Source: Stieleria magnilauensis
GTDB taxonomy: Bacteria; Planctomycetota; Planctomycetia; Pirellulales; Pirellulaceae
Reading direction: 5' to 3'
DNA length: 64,000 nt
Assembly (NCBI GenBank): GCA_007753675.1
Contig: CP036432.1
Location: 6,646,875 to 6,710,874 of the forward strand
In this document: positions 11,404 to 20,654 of the stretch, piece by piece
Layout of the letters: every line of letters begins with the position of its first letter
How positions within the stretch are numbered: position 1 is the stretch's first letter
The notes under the pieces: generated by a model
What the model was told of the DNA's origin: nothing
Database searches by the model: none
Seen by the model: only the letters and a program-made list of their open reading frames with translations
Position numbers and translations under genes: made by a program

Positions 11404-14400
11404 ATGAACAAGAAATCCGCCCCCTTGAGCAACACCTGTTGCGGTGGCACCCGTTCCTGCAGTCCGGCCGCGACAGGGCGGCGCGCTTTCATGAAAGCCT
11501 CTGGGCTGACGGCCGCGATGCTGGCGGCCGGGCGGATGAATGTCATGGCGGGGCCGTTTGCCAACGAAGACTTTGAGCACATCATTCCCTCGGACAAGAA
11601 GCTCAGCAAAGAGTGGATCGAAAGTCTCTACGCCCGGGGTGAACCGCTCAGCGCGACCGGCGACGAGTTGAAATTCATCGGCATGCCCATCAACGGCATC
11701 TGCACCGGCCAAGTTTATCTGGCAGGTGACGGCCGCCTCTGGTACTGGAATCTGGACGGAAACAGAGACGCCAAGCAGATCGGGAAGGGTCCCCGGTTCA
11801 CCGATCCGGACACCCTGCATTCCCCCATGGATCAAGGCTTCGCGTTGCAGGTCAACTCCGGCGGCAAAACGCAAACCTTGACGCTTGATTCCAACGGCTT
11901 TGAGGAAGTGGTCTTTACCAACCAGTATCCGATGGCACAGGTGACGTATGCCGACGCGGCGTGTCCCGTGCGTGTCACCCTGGAATCCTACACACCGTTC
12001 ATCCCACTCAACCGCGACGATTCCAGCTATCCCGTGATCGTGATGCGCTACACGATCCAGAACACTTCGGATCAGGTCCAGCAGACGGCGATTGCGGGTT
12101 GGGTTGAGAACTTCTCAAATTTCCGGAGCGGACGGGGAAAGAACGGAATCCGGATGAGTCGGTATCGCCATGGCGATGGACTGTCCGCGGTGGAGTGCTG
12201 GGTGAAACCGGCCGTCGAAGATTGTCGTCCCGAACAATCCGTCGTGTTCGCTGATTTTGAGACAGGCGATTACGGCGACTGGAAAGTAGAAGGAGAAGCC
12301 TTTGGTGATGCGCCGGCGTCGGGCGCGCGGACGATTCAGAAACTGTCCGGATTCAAGGGGAAGGGCCTGGTGAATTCCTGGACCGGAAGCGACGAGCCCC
12401 AGGGAAAACTGATCTCACCCGAGTTCACGATCGAAAAGCCCTACATCAATTTCCTGATCGCCGGCGGACGGGACGAGAAGAAATTGAACATTAGCATGTG
12501 GGTCGATGGAAAGAAGGTCCGGTCCGTCGGAGGCGATCAGTCCGACGCCATGGCATGGGCCAGCTGGAATGTCGCCGAACTCTCCGGCCAGCAGGCCCAC
12601 CTCGAAATACTCGATGCATCGTCCGGCGGATGGGGACACATCGACATCGACCACATCGTGTTTTCGACCCATCCTCCGAAACAACCATCCGAATCCACTT
12701 TGGATCGGGCGGCGGATTTCGGCGCGGTCGCGTTGGGGTTGCTCGGCGAAGAGAAGCCGGACATCGTGGACATCGAGAGGTCGCAGCCGGGCGCCTTGGG
12801 TCTGTTTGCCTCCGAGCGACCAAACGCGGAACCGGACGCGGTTCACCAACGACCGCTTCGTGAACGGGGATTTGCCTCCATCGGACGACAGCTGACGCTC
12901 CAACCCGGCGAGGAAGCAACCGTTTCCTTCGCGCTGTCCTGGCGATTTCCCAATGCAAACTACGTCACGTCGTTCGGACGCAAACCTGGCGCCCACGACA
13001 TCAATTTTTATTCGACCTTGTGGCCGACCGCGATCGATGCCGCAGCCGCCGTGGCCGCTCGGGAAACGGAACTGCACGGGACGACTCGGACTTGGGTCGA
13101 CACCTGGTACGATTCGACGTTGCCCCATTGGCTGCTGGAACGGACGTTTGTCACGCTCAATTGCATGCAGACCCAGTTGGCCGAACGCTTGGCCCTGCAG
13201 GACGGCATGTACAACCTGGACGAAGGCGTGAATTGCTGTCCGGGAAACTGCACGCACGTCTGGCAATACGCCCAAGGGTTGGCGCGGGTCTTTCCGGTCA
13301 TCGAACGCGAATGCCGCGACAAGGTGGAATACGGCAAGGGGTTCAGACCGAACGATGGTTCGATCAACTTCCGCCATTCCATCGCCCCGTTTCACGATGC
13401 CATCGACGGTCAGTGCGGCACCATTCTTCGCGTCCTGCGCGAGAGCCAGATGACCACAGACTAACGCTTCCTGGAAAGCATTTGGGATCGCACCCGGCTT
13501 TCCATGGATTACGTGATTCGCAAATGGGACCCCGATGGCGATGGGCTGTTGGCGGGCGCCCAGCACAACACGCTGGACGAGCCCTGGTTTGGGCAGGTGC
13601 ATTGGCTGATCAATCTGTACCACGCCGCGCTCAAGGCATCCGCAGTGATGGCGCGACGAATGAAGCAACCTGGGGTCGCCGAGCGCTATGAGAGAATGGT
13701 CGCCAAAGGCACTCCGAAAATGGTCGAGATGCTCTGGAACGAGCAGTACGGCCACTTCATCCACAAGCCCGGTCCGGGCGAAGAGGAGAAGCACGGTTCG
13801 GTCAACGGCTGCCACATCGATCAGGTTCTCGGCGAGTTTTGGCTCTTGAACCTGGGCCTGGACCGCGTGCTGCCGCAAGACAAGATCCGCCGAACGTTGG
13901 AATCACTCTGGACGTTTAACTTTTCACCCAACGTGGGCGATTTCAGAAAAGTCATGACCGATGGGCGGTGGTACGCGGTCGAAGGCAACGCGGGCTTGGT
14001 CATGTGTTCGTTTCCGCATGGAAAGATCGAACCCAAGAGCGGCAAGAAAAACTACGCGGGTTATTTGAATGAATGCATGACGGGCTTTGAATGGCAGGTC
14101 GCCGCGCACATGATCTGGGAAGGCTTGGTCGAAAAGGGCCTCGCGATCGGCAAGGCGATTTACGACCGTTATCTGCCGAAAGACCGCAACCCGTACAACG
14201 AAATCGAATGCAGCGACCACTATGCCCGCGCGATGTCGAGCTACAGTGCCTTCATGGCCGTCTGTGGGTTCCGTTACGACGGCCCCGAGGGCAAACTCGC
14301 CTTCGGACCTCGCATGCAGCAAGACAACTTCCGTGCCGCCTTCATCACCGCCGAGGGCTGGGGCAGCTTCCAGCAAACCGCCGACCGAGGCAATCAAACA

Positions 14401-14610
14401 GGATCGATCGAACTGCGATACGGACAGCTTGATCTGAAGGAATTGGCGTTCGATCGGGTCGACCGAACCGCGGCCGGCCGGGCCGAAGTCACACTCGACG
14501 AACAGCCAATGGCCGCTCGCTTTCAGGCTGAGCCGGGACGGTACGTCGTGCGTTTCCCCGATGGTTTCCACATGAAAGCAGGCCAACACCTCCGCGTTCG
14601 CTTTCTCTAG
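11404..14610 (+). pseudogene. Second GH116 glycosidase, interrupted by one in-frame TAA
   Basis: Reading from ATG 11404 (GGGA upstream) gives a GH116 paralogue with Cys-rich start (TCCGGTRSC), Tat-like GRRAFMKASG and GMPINGICTGQVYLAGDG. Codon 687 (13462-13464) is TAA, yet the same frame continues without shift to 14610 (RFLESIWDRT onwards) and aligns with the first copy, where the position is Ser in MSADSSFLKRIW. Candidate catalytic Glu607 (NLDEGVNCC) lies before the stop and Asp806 (GCHIDQVLGE) after it, so neither half alone would be active. A jelly-roll-like insertion at about residues 280-423 (FADFETGDYGDW ... WGHIDIDHIVFS) is absent from the first copy and resembles the domain found in GH32-type proteins. 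The simplest reading is a young nonsense mutation; a sequencing error is possible. Confidence 0.85.
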
Positions 14611-14661
14611 TGCTCTGGTTCTCGAGTGCTCTGGCTAGACTCCCCCCCGGTTTGCTAGTTT

Positions 14662-14814
14662 CGTTAAGGTGCAGGTAACGGTGTGAAGCATTTTTAGCGG
14701 TAGGGCGCGAGCCCTCCGGTGTTTCGGTAGCGATGAGGGACCGGAGGGCTTGCGCCCTGCCGCTAACACCTCGTAAAACGCAGGAACTAAATGCTTCACA
14801 GCGTTAAGGTGCAG
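14662..14814. repeat. MITE-like palindromic element A with flanking direct repeats
   Basis: The outer inverted ends are 14676-14690 and 14792-14806 (TAACGGTGTGAAGCA against TGCTTCACAGCGTTA, one mismatch). Inside is a long imperfect stem: 14696-14720 pairs with 14740-14764 around a 19-base loop. A 13-bp direct repeat, CGTTAAGGTGCAG, lies at 14662-14674 and 14802-14814 and partly overlaps the right inverted end. A related copy in opposite orientation is at 30488-30609. There is no coding capacity, so any mobility would need an enzyme supplied in trans. Confidence 0.75.
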
Positions 14815-14891
14815 TGTTGCAGGACGCACCCGTGCGGCGGTTTCGCGCGGACCGGAGGAGGAACCCATGCCGCCGAGGAGAGAAGCACGAA

Positions 14892-15134
14892 GTGTTTCAA
14901 TTGCCGGTGCGGGGCGGTCAGGTTTGGCGTGACTTCGCGAGATCGGTCTACCATGCCAGAACCGACGCAGAACTACTGGCGCTCGATCCGTTCAACCAGA
15001 CGATCGCTCACACGCACAAGAAAACCGCCGAGGCGAGAGCGATGTACGAGTCGCACAAACGCATGATCGAGGGTCTGCGCCAAGCGTCTCTGCCGGTCGT
15101 CCGAGCGGCACGGAAATTGCCTACGAATCGGTAG
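14892..15134 (+). CDS. Unrecognised short frame, possible gene remnant
   Basis: From a GTG at 14892 the frame encodes about 80 residues, beginning VFQLPVRGGQVWRDFARSV and containing ALDPFNQTIAHTHKK. The composition (regular helices, few rare residues) is more protein-like than the shadow frames nearby, but I recognise no family and see no good ribosome binding site. It starts just right of palindromic element A, so it may be the 3' remainder of a gene cut by that insertion. Low confidence. Confidence 0.25.
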   Translation: MFQLPVRGGQVWRDFARSVYHARTDAELLALDPFNQTIAHTHKKTAEARAMYESHKRMIEGLRQASLPVVRAARKLPTNR

Positions 15135-15460
15135 CTTTCCGACGGTAGCATCCAGCTCTTTCTCAAAGCTTCTACCAGCTTTTCCGTTGTTCAGGTCACG
15201 TTTCGCCAAACAGCGATCACTGTTTGATCAACGGTCAACTTGACCGCCTCTCCATCACGATTGTCGCCAAACGACGTTTGCCAGCGGCTGCGCAACGAAC
15301 AGCCCTTCGGTGCGTCATGGATTGACATGCCCCGGAAATCGCGGCGTTTTTGACGCTGCGTCGGCGTGATGCCGTCTGTTTTGGCATTCACTTTGCATCA
15401 TCTCCTGCTATCGGAATTGCAGCGGGCGATTCCATTTCCATACTCGAAAAGGAGACCAAA
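15135..15460. other. Intergenic region, promoter side of the next gene
   Basis: About 325 bp with no convincing gene or repeat. The last bases carry GGAGACC ahead of the ATG at 15461, a good ribosome binding site. Confidence 0.5.
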
Positions 15461-16540
15461 ATGACTACCACCAAGAAACGCATGCTCTTTTCTGCCACAC
15501 TTGCCGCCGCCTTTGCGATCCCTGTCGCAGGCGCCCGCGCCGATGAATTCGGTAGCAATACACCGTACTACGAAGACGACGCATGGTACGACGTCAGCGA
15601 GTGGTTTGACGGCAACGACTACAACCCCACCGATGAAGCGATCGGCCGCTGGGATGATGAGGTTTTCGACTTCGCCGACAACGCAACCAGCACTGACTCG
15701 GACAACGACCGCGGTCTGTTCTACGGTGACTACGGTTACAACAACGACTCCGAGTCAGAATCCGATTGGTTCTACGACTACTACGACGACGGGTACAGCT
15801 ACTGGGGCAACCGATACTTCTCCAACTATTACGACACCAACGATGATGGCCTGTACGACGCGTACGCCTCGTTCATTGACACCGACGGTGACGGGTTCTA
15901 CGAGGAGTTCAACTACTACGCATTTGAGTCACAGTCCGAGGGCCAAGACAACTCGAAAGAGCAGGCCAAGAATCAGCAAAAGGAATTGGAATCGCAGAAG
16001 CTGAGCGTGTCGGGCAACGTCGAAGAAACCAAGACGGTGCAGGTGCGAGACCGCGAGCACCTGGTTGCGATGATCAATACCAAGCAAGGAAATTCACTTG
16101 CCGTTGACCTTGGACCGACCCAAAAAGAAACCTCCGTCCAGAAAGGCGACCAGTTGACCGCGTCCGGTCATCGATTGAAGGTCGGCGACAAGTCGATTCT
16201 GGTGGCCAGTGATGCGTCAACGAAAAATGGCAGCGTGCAGATCGATCGCCACGGTAAAAAGTATGAGGGAACGATCGAGAAAACGAAGACCATCGACATT
16301 CGCGGCGTCGAGCACACGTTGGCCAAGGTCAAAACGGCTGACGGAAAATCGATGATGGTAGACTTGGGACCCGCCCAAAACCGCCAGGCGAAACTGACCG
16401 ATGGTGAGGAAATCACGGTACAAGGCGTCCCCCTGAAGGTGAACGATCGAGTCGTCTTGATGGCCCGAAAGATAACGCAGGATGGCAAATCGACCGAGAT
16501 CGATCGACAGATGCCCGACTCCAGTGCCAGCACCAGCTGA
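15461..16540 (+). CDS. Secreted acidic Tyr/Asp-rich protein with calcium-loop-like motifs
   Basis: The start at 15461 is fixed by AAAAGGAGACC just upstream and by a signal peptide ending near AGARADE, giving 359 residues. After the signal, about 130 residues are extremely rich in Asp, Tyr, Asn and Trp (for example DYYDDGYSYWGNRYFSNYYD) and include DTNDDGLYD and DTDGDGFYE, which fit the DxDxDG pattern of calcium-binding loops. A charged Gln/Lys linker follows. The C-terminal half holds two related beta-rich repeats: EETKTVQVRDREHLVA ... AVDLGP and EKTKTIDIRGVEHTLA ... MVDLGP, about 80 residues apart. No enzyme motif was seen. A calcium-stabilised cell-surface or matrix role is inference. A strong inverted repeat at 16717-16756 could terminate its transcript. 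Confidence 0.8.
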   Translation: MTTTKKRMLFSATLAAAFAIPVAGARADEFGSNTPYYEDDAWYDVSEWFDGNDYNPTDEAIGRWDDEVFDFADNATSTDSDNDRGLFYGDYGYNNDSESESDWFYDYYDDGYSYWGNRYFSNYYDTNDDGLYDAYASFIDTDGDGFYEEFNYYAFESQSEGQDNSKEQAKNQQKELESQKLSVSGNVEETKTVQVRDREHLVAMINTKQGNSLAVDLGPTQKETSVQKGDQLTASGHRLKVGDKSILVASDASTKNGSVQIDRHGKKYEGTIEKTKTIDIRGVEHTLAKVKTADGKSMMVDLGPAQNRQAKLTDGEEITVQGVPLKVNDRVVLMARKITQDGKSTEIDRQMPDSSASTS

Positions 16541-16716
16541 TCTGGAACCCTTTGACGAGCGTCCGCTTCGAATCGCATGCGGTGACTCCCGTCACTCGAC
16601 TTGAAGCCACTTGGATGTAGGACGTGAACTCAATAAGTGACGCCGTTCGTTCCCGCCGTTCCCGCGAAAGTAGCTTTCTTTCGCAATGCTTGTGGAGCAA
16701 ACGGCGACGACAGAAT

Positions 16717-16763
16717 CGAACTGGATCGTGACGAAAAAACGACGCGATCCAGTTCGTTGTTTT
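16717..16763 (+). terminator. Perfect 12-bp inverted repeat with T-rich tail, candidate terminator
   Basis: CGAACTGGATCG at 16717-16728 pairs perfectly with 16745-16756 across a 16-base loop that contains AAAAAA, and TTGTTTT follows. It lies 176 bp after the stop of the acidic protein and 60 bp before the next start. The geometry suits an intrinsic terminator. A protein-binding palindrome upstream of the next gene is the alternative. Confidence 0.5.
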
Positions 16764-16816
16764 AAGTTTGCGAATCGATTTTTTCTCTACCGAATTCCAC
16801 CTACCGAACCGGGCCG

Positions 16817-17668
16817 ATGGCAACTGATCTCTTCGTCGCGATTGTGGTGATGTCCGTTGCCTCACTCGCAATCGGCTTGCTGGCAGGTCTGTACGTCTAC
16901 TCAGACAAAGGGCAACGGACGACCGCAAGTCTCGCGATCGCGGTCCTGGCGACCGTGATGTTTCTTTTCTATGCTTCGGGGCAATTGTTCTGGGCACGGT
17001 TTGTCTCTTCGTCGGCGGCCATCATCTACACGAACCTCGCCGCCATCTTTGCGGCCTTGGCAGCCGGATGGGCTTGGCGATTGCCGAACATGACCGTTTG
17101 GCGGCGGATGATCATGTCGGTCCTACTCGCTGCCGGCTCGCTGGCCGCGATCACCTGGCCGCTTTTGTCGATCGCGCTGCGACCGCCACCGGTTGGCGGC
17201 GATCGCTGGAACAACGGAGTCGCGATGCAAACCTCTTGGGCGACTTGCAGCCCGGCTGCCGCGGCAACGTTGTTTCGGGCGGAGAGGATCGATGTGAGCG
17301 AGTCCGAAATGATTCCGCTGTGCTTGACCGATTCCAGTGGTACACCGACGCTGGGTCTGTACCGCGGCGTGAAGCTGATCGCCGAGAAGAACGGACGTGA
17401 ACTGGAAATCGTCGATGGCACGATCGATGACCTGCTGAACGACGACGACTGGCCGGTCTTGCTGGCCGTCGAATTGCCCTACGGCGTCGATGATCGTCGC
17501 TACGTCGAACAATGGGGCTGGATTCCCGGGATGGGCCATTCGGTGGTGGCACTCGGCCGTGCGCCGACCGGCGGACTGTTGATCGGCGACCCCTCGGTGG
17601 GACTCGAACAATGGTCCGAGGCCGACTTGGACGTGCTCTGGCACGGTGCCGGCCTACGTGTCAAATGA
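16817..17668 (+). CDS. Membrane protein with C39-like cysteine peptidase domain
   Basis: The 283-residue protein starts with four predicted membrane segments (about residues 7-27, 36-56, 63-85 and 93-116), then a globular domain from about residue 125. That domain shows the order of catalytic residues expected for papain-like C39 peptidases: Cys in QTSWATCSPAAAATLF, His in GMGHSVVALG and Asp in LLIGDPSVGLEQWS. The family is best known for double-glycine leader processing by ABC exporters, but no ABC transporter gene is adjacent, so the substrate is unknown. The gene is convergent with the sigma factor gene (15 bp between stops). Domain call is good; protease activity is inferred. Confidence 0.78.
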   Translation: MATDLFVAIVVMSVASLAIGLLAGLYVYSDKGQRTTASLAIAVLATVMFLFYASGQLFWARFVSSSAAIIYTNLAAIFAALAAGWAWRLPNMTVWRRMIMSVLLAAGSLAAITWPLLSIALRPPPVGGDRWNNGVAMQTSWATCSPAAAATLFRAERIDVSESEMIPLCLTDSSGTPTLGLYRGVKLIAEKNGRELEIVDGTIDDLLNDDDWPVLLAVELPYGVDDRRYVEQWGWIPGMGHSVVALGRAPTGGLLIGDPSVGLEQWSEADLDVLWHGAGLRVK

Positions 17669-17683
17669 GCCCCTCGAGACACG

Positions 17684-18268
17684 CTAATCAACGAGCCCGC
17701 GAATCTCCTCGCGAATCCTACGTGTCAGCCGACTTTTGGCCAGCAAGACGACGTTGACGGACACTCCCAATTCCTCGGCCACCGCGTTCGCATTCCTGCC
17801 TTCGACCGCATGTTTTTGGAACGCTTCCCATGTGCTCGTCTTCACTTCGTTTCTGACAATGCTCGCTGCGTGACGAAATACGGACTGGTCGTGTTGTCTG
17901 TCGAACTCCACCGAGAGTTGACTGTTCGGGTCGGCAAGCTGTTCGATCTGGTCGGTGAGTTTGTCATACTGTCCAGCCACGAGCGGTGTCTTTTGGACGC
18001 GCCGCATGGCGTACCGCAATTGATTCAAGACGATCCCTCGCAAGAACGCGCGAAAAGACCCCGTCCTTTGTCGCTGAAATGTCGGCAGCTCCCGGACGAG
18101 CACCATCAGCACCTCTTGCACGATATCTTCCGCTTGACTGACCAGTAAAGGATATGTCGAGATGCGTTGATACATGAACGGCCGATAAATCTCCAGCAGC
18201 CGTTGCCAGTCGTCGTCGGTCCCCTCATCGGCGATCCGCTTCAGCAGGCTGATTGAAGTTTCTTGCAT
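17684..18268 (-). CDS. ECF-type RNA polymerase sigma factor
   Basis: I start at ATG 18268 (MQETSISLLKRI), not at the longer frame that runs into the kinase gene. The product has about 194 residues. Region 2 is visible as DDWQRLLEIYRPFMYQRI and AEDIVQEVLMVLVRELPTF; a region 4-like helix-turn-helix is at AVEGRNANAVAEELGVSVNVV. This form, lacking sigma regions 1 and 3, belongs to the planctomycete-expanded sigma-70/ECF group. It follows the kinase stop by only 10 bp and is surely co-transcribed with it and the secreted protein upstream. No anti-sigma gene is next to it, so the kinase is the obvious candidate regulator; this is inference. Confidence 0.86.
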   Translation of the reverse strand: MQETSISLLKRIADEGTDDDWQRLLEIYRPFMYQRISTYPLLVSQAEDIVQEVLMVLVRELPTFQRQRTGSFRAFLRGIVLNQLRYAMRRVQKTPLVAGQYDKLTDQIEQLADPNSQLSVEFDRQHDQSVFRHAASIVRNEVKTSTWEAFQKHAVEGRNANAVAEELGVSVNVVLLAKSRLTRRIREEIRGLVD

Positions 18269-18278
18269 CGTTCCGCTA

Positions 18279-20648
18279 TTAGTCCTTTGCCAACGCCAAC
18301 GCCATGGATTTCGCGTATGCCTCGGCCGTCGCATCATCGCCCAACTCGAGCAGCGAGAATTCGCGGAACGAATCCGATACCTGGGGAGACTTGAACAGCA
18401 CGATCGAGCCGCGATCTGCGCGATCTAATTTATCTTTCGCCGAAAAAACGAAGCGGCCATCAAGGAAACCCTCGACCGTTGCGCCGTGAAGAATGTACTC
18501 CACGGTGTGAAACTCGTCGCGTTTCAAGCTTGATTCGGGAGCCGCCTGGTAAAACGACAGTCGGTTTTCGTCAAAGAACGGAACGCCGATAATTCCTGAG
18601 GGATAGCCGGGAAACGGCCGGACCTTGATGCCCATCAGTCCGAACGGCGCGACCTGATGCAACACCTCCGAGTGCGGACGATTGCCTCCCAGCATCACCC
18701 GCCATCCGTTTGTGTCCGCACCAGTTCGCCTGGCGCGCAAGACGAAGTGCTGATTCCAATTAGATGATTCATGGGTGGACCGAATCATGATCTCCATTCT
18801 TAAATGAAAGTTTCTCAAGTCGTCTCGCTTCAGCGAGAGCATCTCCATCGAACGGTCACTGCCCAGTAAATGGACAGCGCCGGTTTGCGGATCGATTCGG
18901 TATTTTTCTCCATGGGTGTCGAAGTTGGCCAAGAGCTCTGCTTCTCCGGCCAGCAGATTCGCAAAGCTGCTTTGGTAGGGGAGCTTGTCTCGCAGATCCG
19001 GCAGTCGGGCTGGCGGGACATTGACTGTCTCCACCGCCGCGGCGACTTCCACCTCGGCGACTTCCTGATCCACTTTGAGGGTTTCCTCGTCGCCGGCGTG
19101 AATTTCAATCCGCGTCTTCAGCAGCGTCGTTCCCGTCAGCGTGACCGTGATCAAGCGATCGCCCTGTTTCAAACGAATCGTTCCCTCGCCGCCCTCACGG
19201 CGGACCGACACCGACTGGCCATCGACGAGCACGACGGCACCGTCAGGCAGGTCGCGGATCACGACCGTGCCCATCGGTGTGATGATGATCAGTTGAGCGA
19301 CCAGATAGAGGACCGCGGCGATGAACAGAGCGGCTGCCACCTTTAGCTTCCCGCGGGGACGATTCCGCAGCGGGTCGGACTGCGATTCCGCACCGGGCTT
19401 GAGTTCGACCGACGTATCGGCTTGGTGGAGTTGTTCGACGGCCGTGTCAATCGATTCTTCGGACCGGACGGGAGAAACCAGAGCAGCGGTGGTCGAAGCC
19501 GACTTCACCGCAAACGGCTTCAGCGCTTCGGCGACTTGCTGCGGCGTGGCATAACGCTCGTCGGGATCTTTGGCGAGCATTTTGGCGACGATCTCGGCCA
19601 AGGGTTTCGGAACCTCGGGCCGAAGGAGATCGATCGCGGGCGGAGTCGCCTGAGAATGGGCGAGCACGAGTTCGCCGGTGGATCCTGAAAAGGGCGGATG
19701 ACCGGCCAACATGTGATAGAGACTGCAACCGAGTGAATAGATGTCCGATCGAATATCCGCCGATGCCGCGTCGCGGCACTGTTCCGGAGCAATGTATTCG
19801 AGCGTGCCCAGTAGCGTTCCGTCATCGGTTAAGACACTGTCGGGTTTCCGTTTTTGGCCACGACCCTCCGTGCTTAATCGGGCGAGCCCGAAGTCAAGAA
19901 TCTTGGCTTTGATCTTCCCGTCAGCCTTGTGGATCATGATGTTCGATGGCTTGATGTCTCGGTGAATCAAACCGTTGTTCATTGCATGCTGCAGGCCGAG
20001 ACAGATTTTGATCGCGACGCCACAAGCAAACTGGATGGGTAGCGGTCCGTTGTCTGCAATCAGCTGGTGAAGATTCTTTCCCGGGACGTACTCCATGCAC
20101 AGCACCACGGCATCGCCGAAGTGCTTGACGGTGTAGCAGCGAACAATCGACTCATGGTTCATCGACGCGATGCATCGGATTTCCTGATCAAAACGCTTGC
20201 GAGCCTCGCTGTTGGAATTCAACCGTTCGTTCAAGACCTTTAGCACTTCTTTACGGCCGGTGTGCACGTGCCGGGCGAGATAGACGACCCCCATCCCGCC
20301 GCGACCGATTTCCCGAAGCATCGTGTAATCCGACAGAGCTGACAACTCGCTCGGGATCCCGGAGACCTCTCCCGGTGGCGGGGCTAACAACTCCGTTTCG
20401 TCGGGCGTTTGACAGGAAAGCTGGCTCGACAGGGATTGATTGGACACGACTTGTCGATGAGACCGCAGCTTGGCGATCACCGAGTCGACGGAGATGGCAG
20501 CGACTTGGGCTGCAAGCTCCGGATGGGCCTCCAGCAACAGCATGACTTCTCGCTCCGTGGCTTCGTCCAACTGTCCTTTCGCAAAGGCTCGCAAAGTGTC
20601 TTGTGTGACCTGTAGATCTCCGGTCGCAAAAATTAATTCGTCGGTCAT
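18279..20648 (-). CDS. Transmembrane Ser/Thr protein kinase with extracytoplasmic DUF1080-like domain
   Basis: This 789-residue protein has a roughly 100-residue N-terminal helical region, then a complete Hanks-type kinase: glycine loop GRGGMGVVY (115-123), Lys137 in EVLKVLN, HRDIKPSN with catalytic Asp231, and DFG at 252-254. A single membrane segment lies at about 434-456 (KVAAALFIAAVLYLVAQLI). A short PEGA-like stretch (GTVVIRDLPDGAVVLVDG) follows. The C-terminal 200 residues (GEKYRIDPQTGAVHLLG ... VEGFLDGRFVFSAKDK) resemble the DUF1080 jelly roll, so the sensor side probably binds a glycan outside the cytoplasm. The gene sits between a secreted protein gene (6 bp gap) and a sigma factor gene (10 bp gap). 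Signal flow from glycan to transcription is inferred. Confidence 0.9.
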   Translation of the reverse strand: MTDELIFATGDLQVTQDTLRAFAKGQLDEATEREVMLLLEAHPELAAQVAAISVDSVIAKLRSHRQVVSNQSLSSQLSCQTPDETELLAPPPGEVSGIPSELSALSDYTMLREIGRGGMGVVYLARHVHTGRKEVLKVLNERLNSNSEARKRFDQEIRCIASMNHESIVRCYTVKHFGDAVVLCMEYVPGKNLHQLIADNGPLPIQFACGVAIKICLGLQHAMNNGLIHRDIKPSNIMIHKADGKIKAKILDFGLARLSTEGRGQKRKPDSVLTDDGTLLGTLEYIAPEQCRDAASADIRSDIYSLGCSLYHMLAGHPPFSGSTGELVLAHSQATPPAIDLLRPEVPKPLAEIVAKMLAKDPDERYATPQQVAEALKPFAVKSASTTAALVSPVRSEESIDTAVEQLHQADTSVELKPGAESQSDPLRNRPRGKLKVAAALFIAAVLYLVAQLIIITPMGTVVIRDLPDGAVVLVDGQSVSVRREGGEGTIRLKQGDRLITVTLTGTTLLKTRIEIHAGDEETLKVDQEVAEVEVAAAVETVNVPPARLPDLRDKLPYQSSFANLLAGEAELLANFDTHGEKYRIDPQTGAVHLLGSDRSMEMLSLKRDDLRNFHLRMEIMIRSTHESSNWNQHFVLRARRTGADTNGWRVMLGGNRPHSEVLHQVAPFGLMGIKVRPFPGYPSGIIGVPFFDENRLSFYQAAPESSLKRDEFHTVEYILHGATVEGFLDGRFVFSAKDKLDRADRGSIVLFKSPQVSDSFREFSLLELGDDATAEAYAKSMALALAKD

Positions 20649-20654
20649 GGGTGA

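Noticed and set aside
13462..13464. Recoding of the stop as selenocysteine
   Set aside because: The codon is TAA, not TGA, and there is no sign of a recoding hairpin or of a Cys/Sec at this place in the paralogue.
10407..13878. Two long minus-strand frames (10407-11609 and 12415-13878)
   Set aside because: Both are antisense to the GH116 genes and lack protein character.
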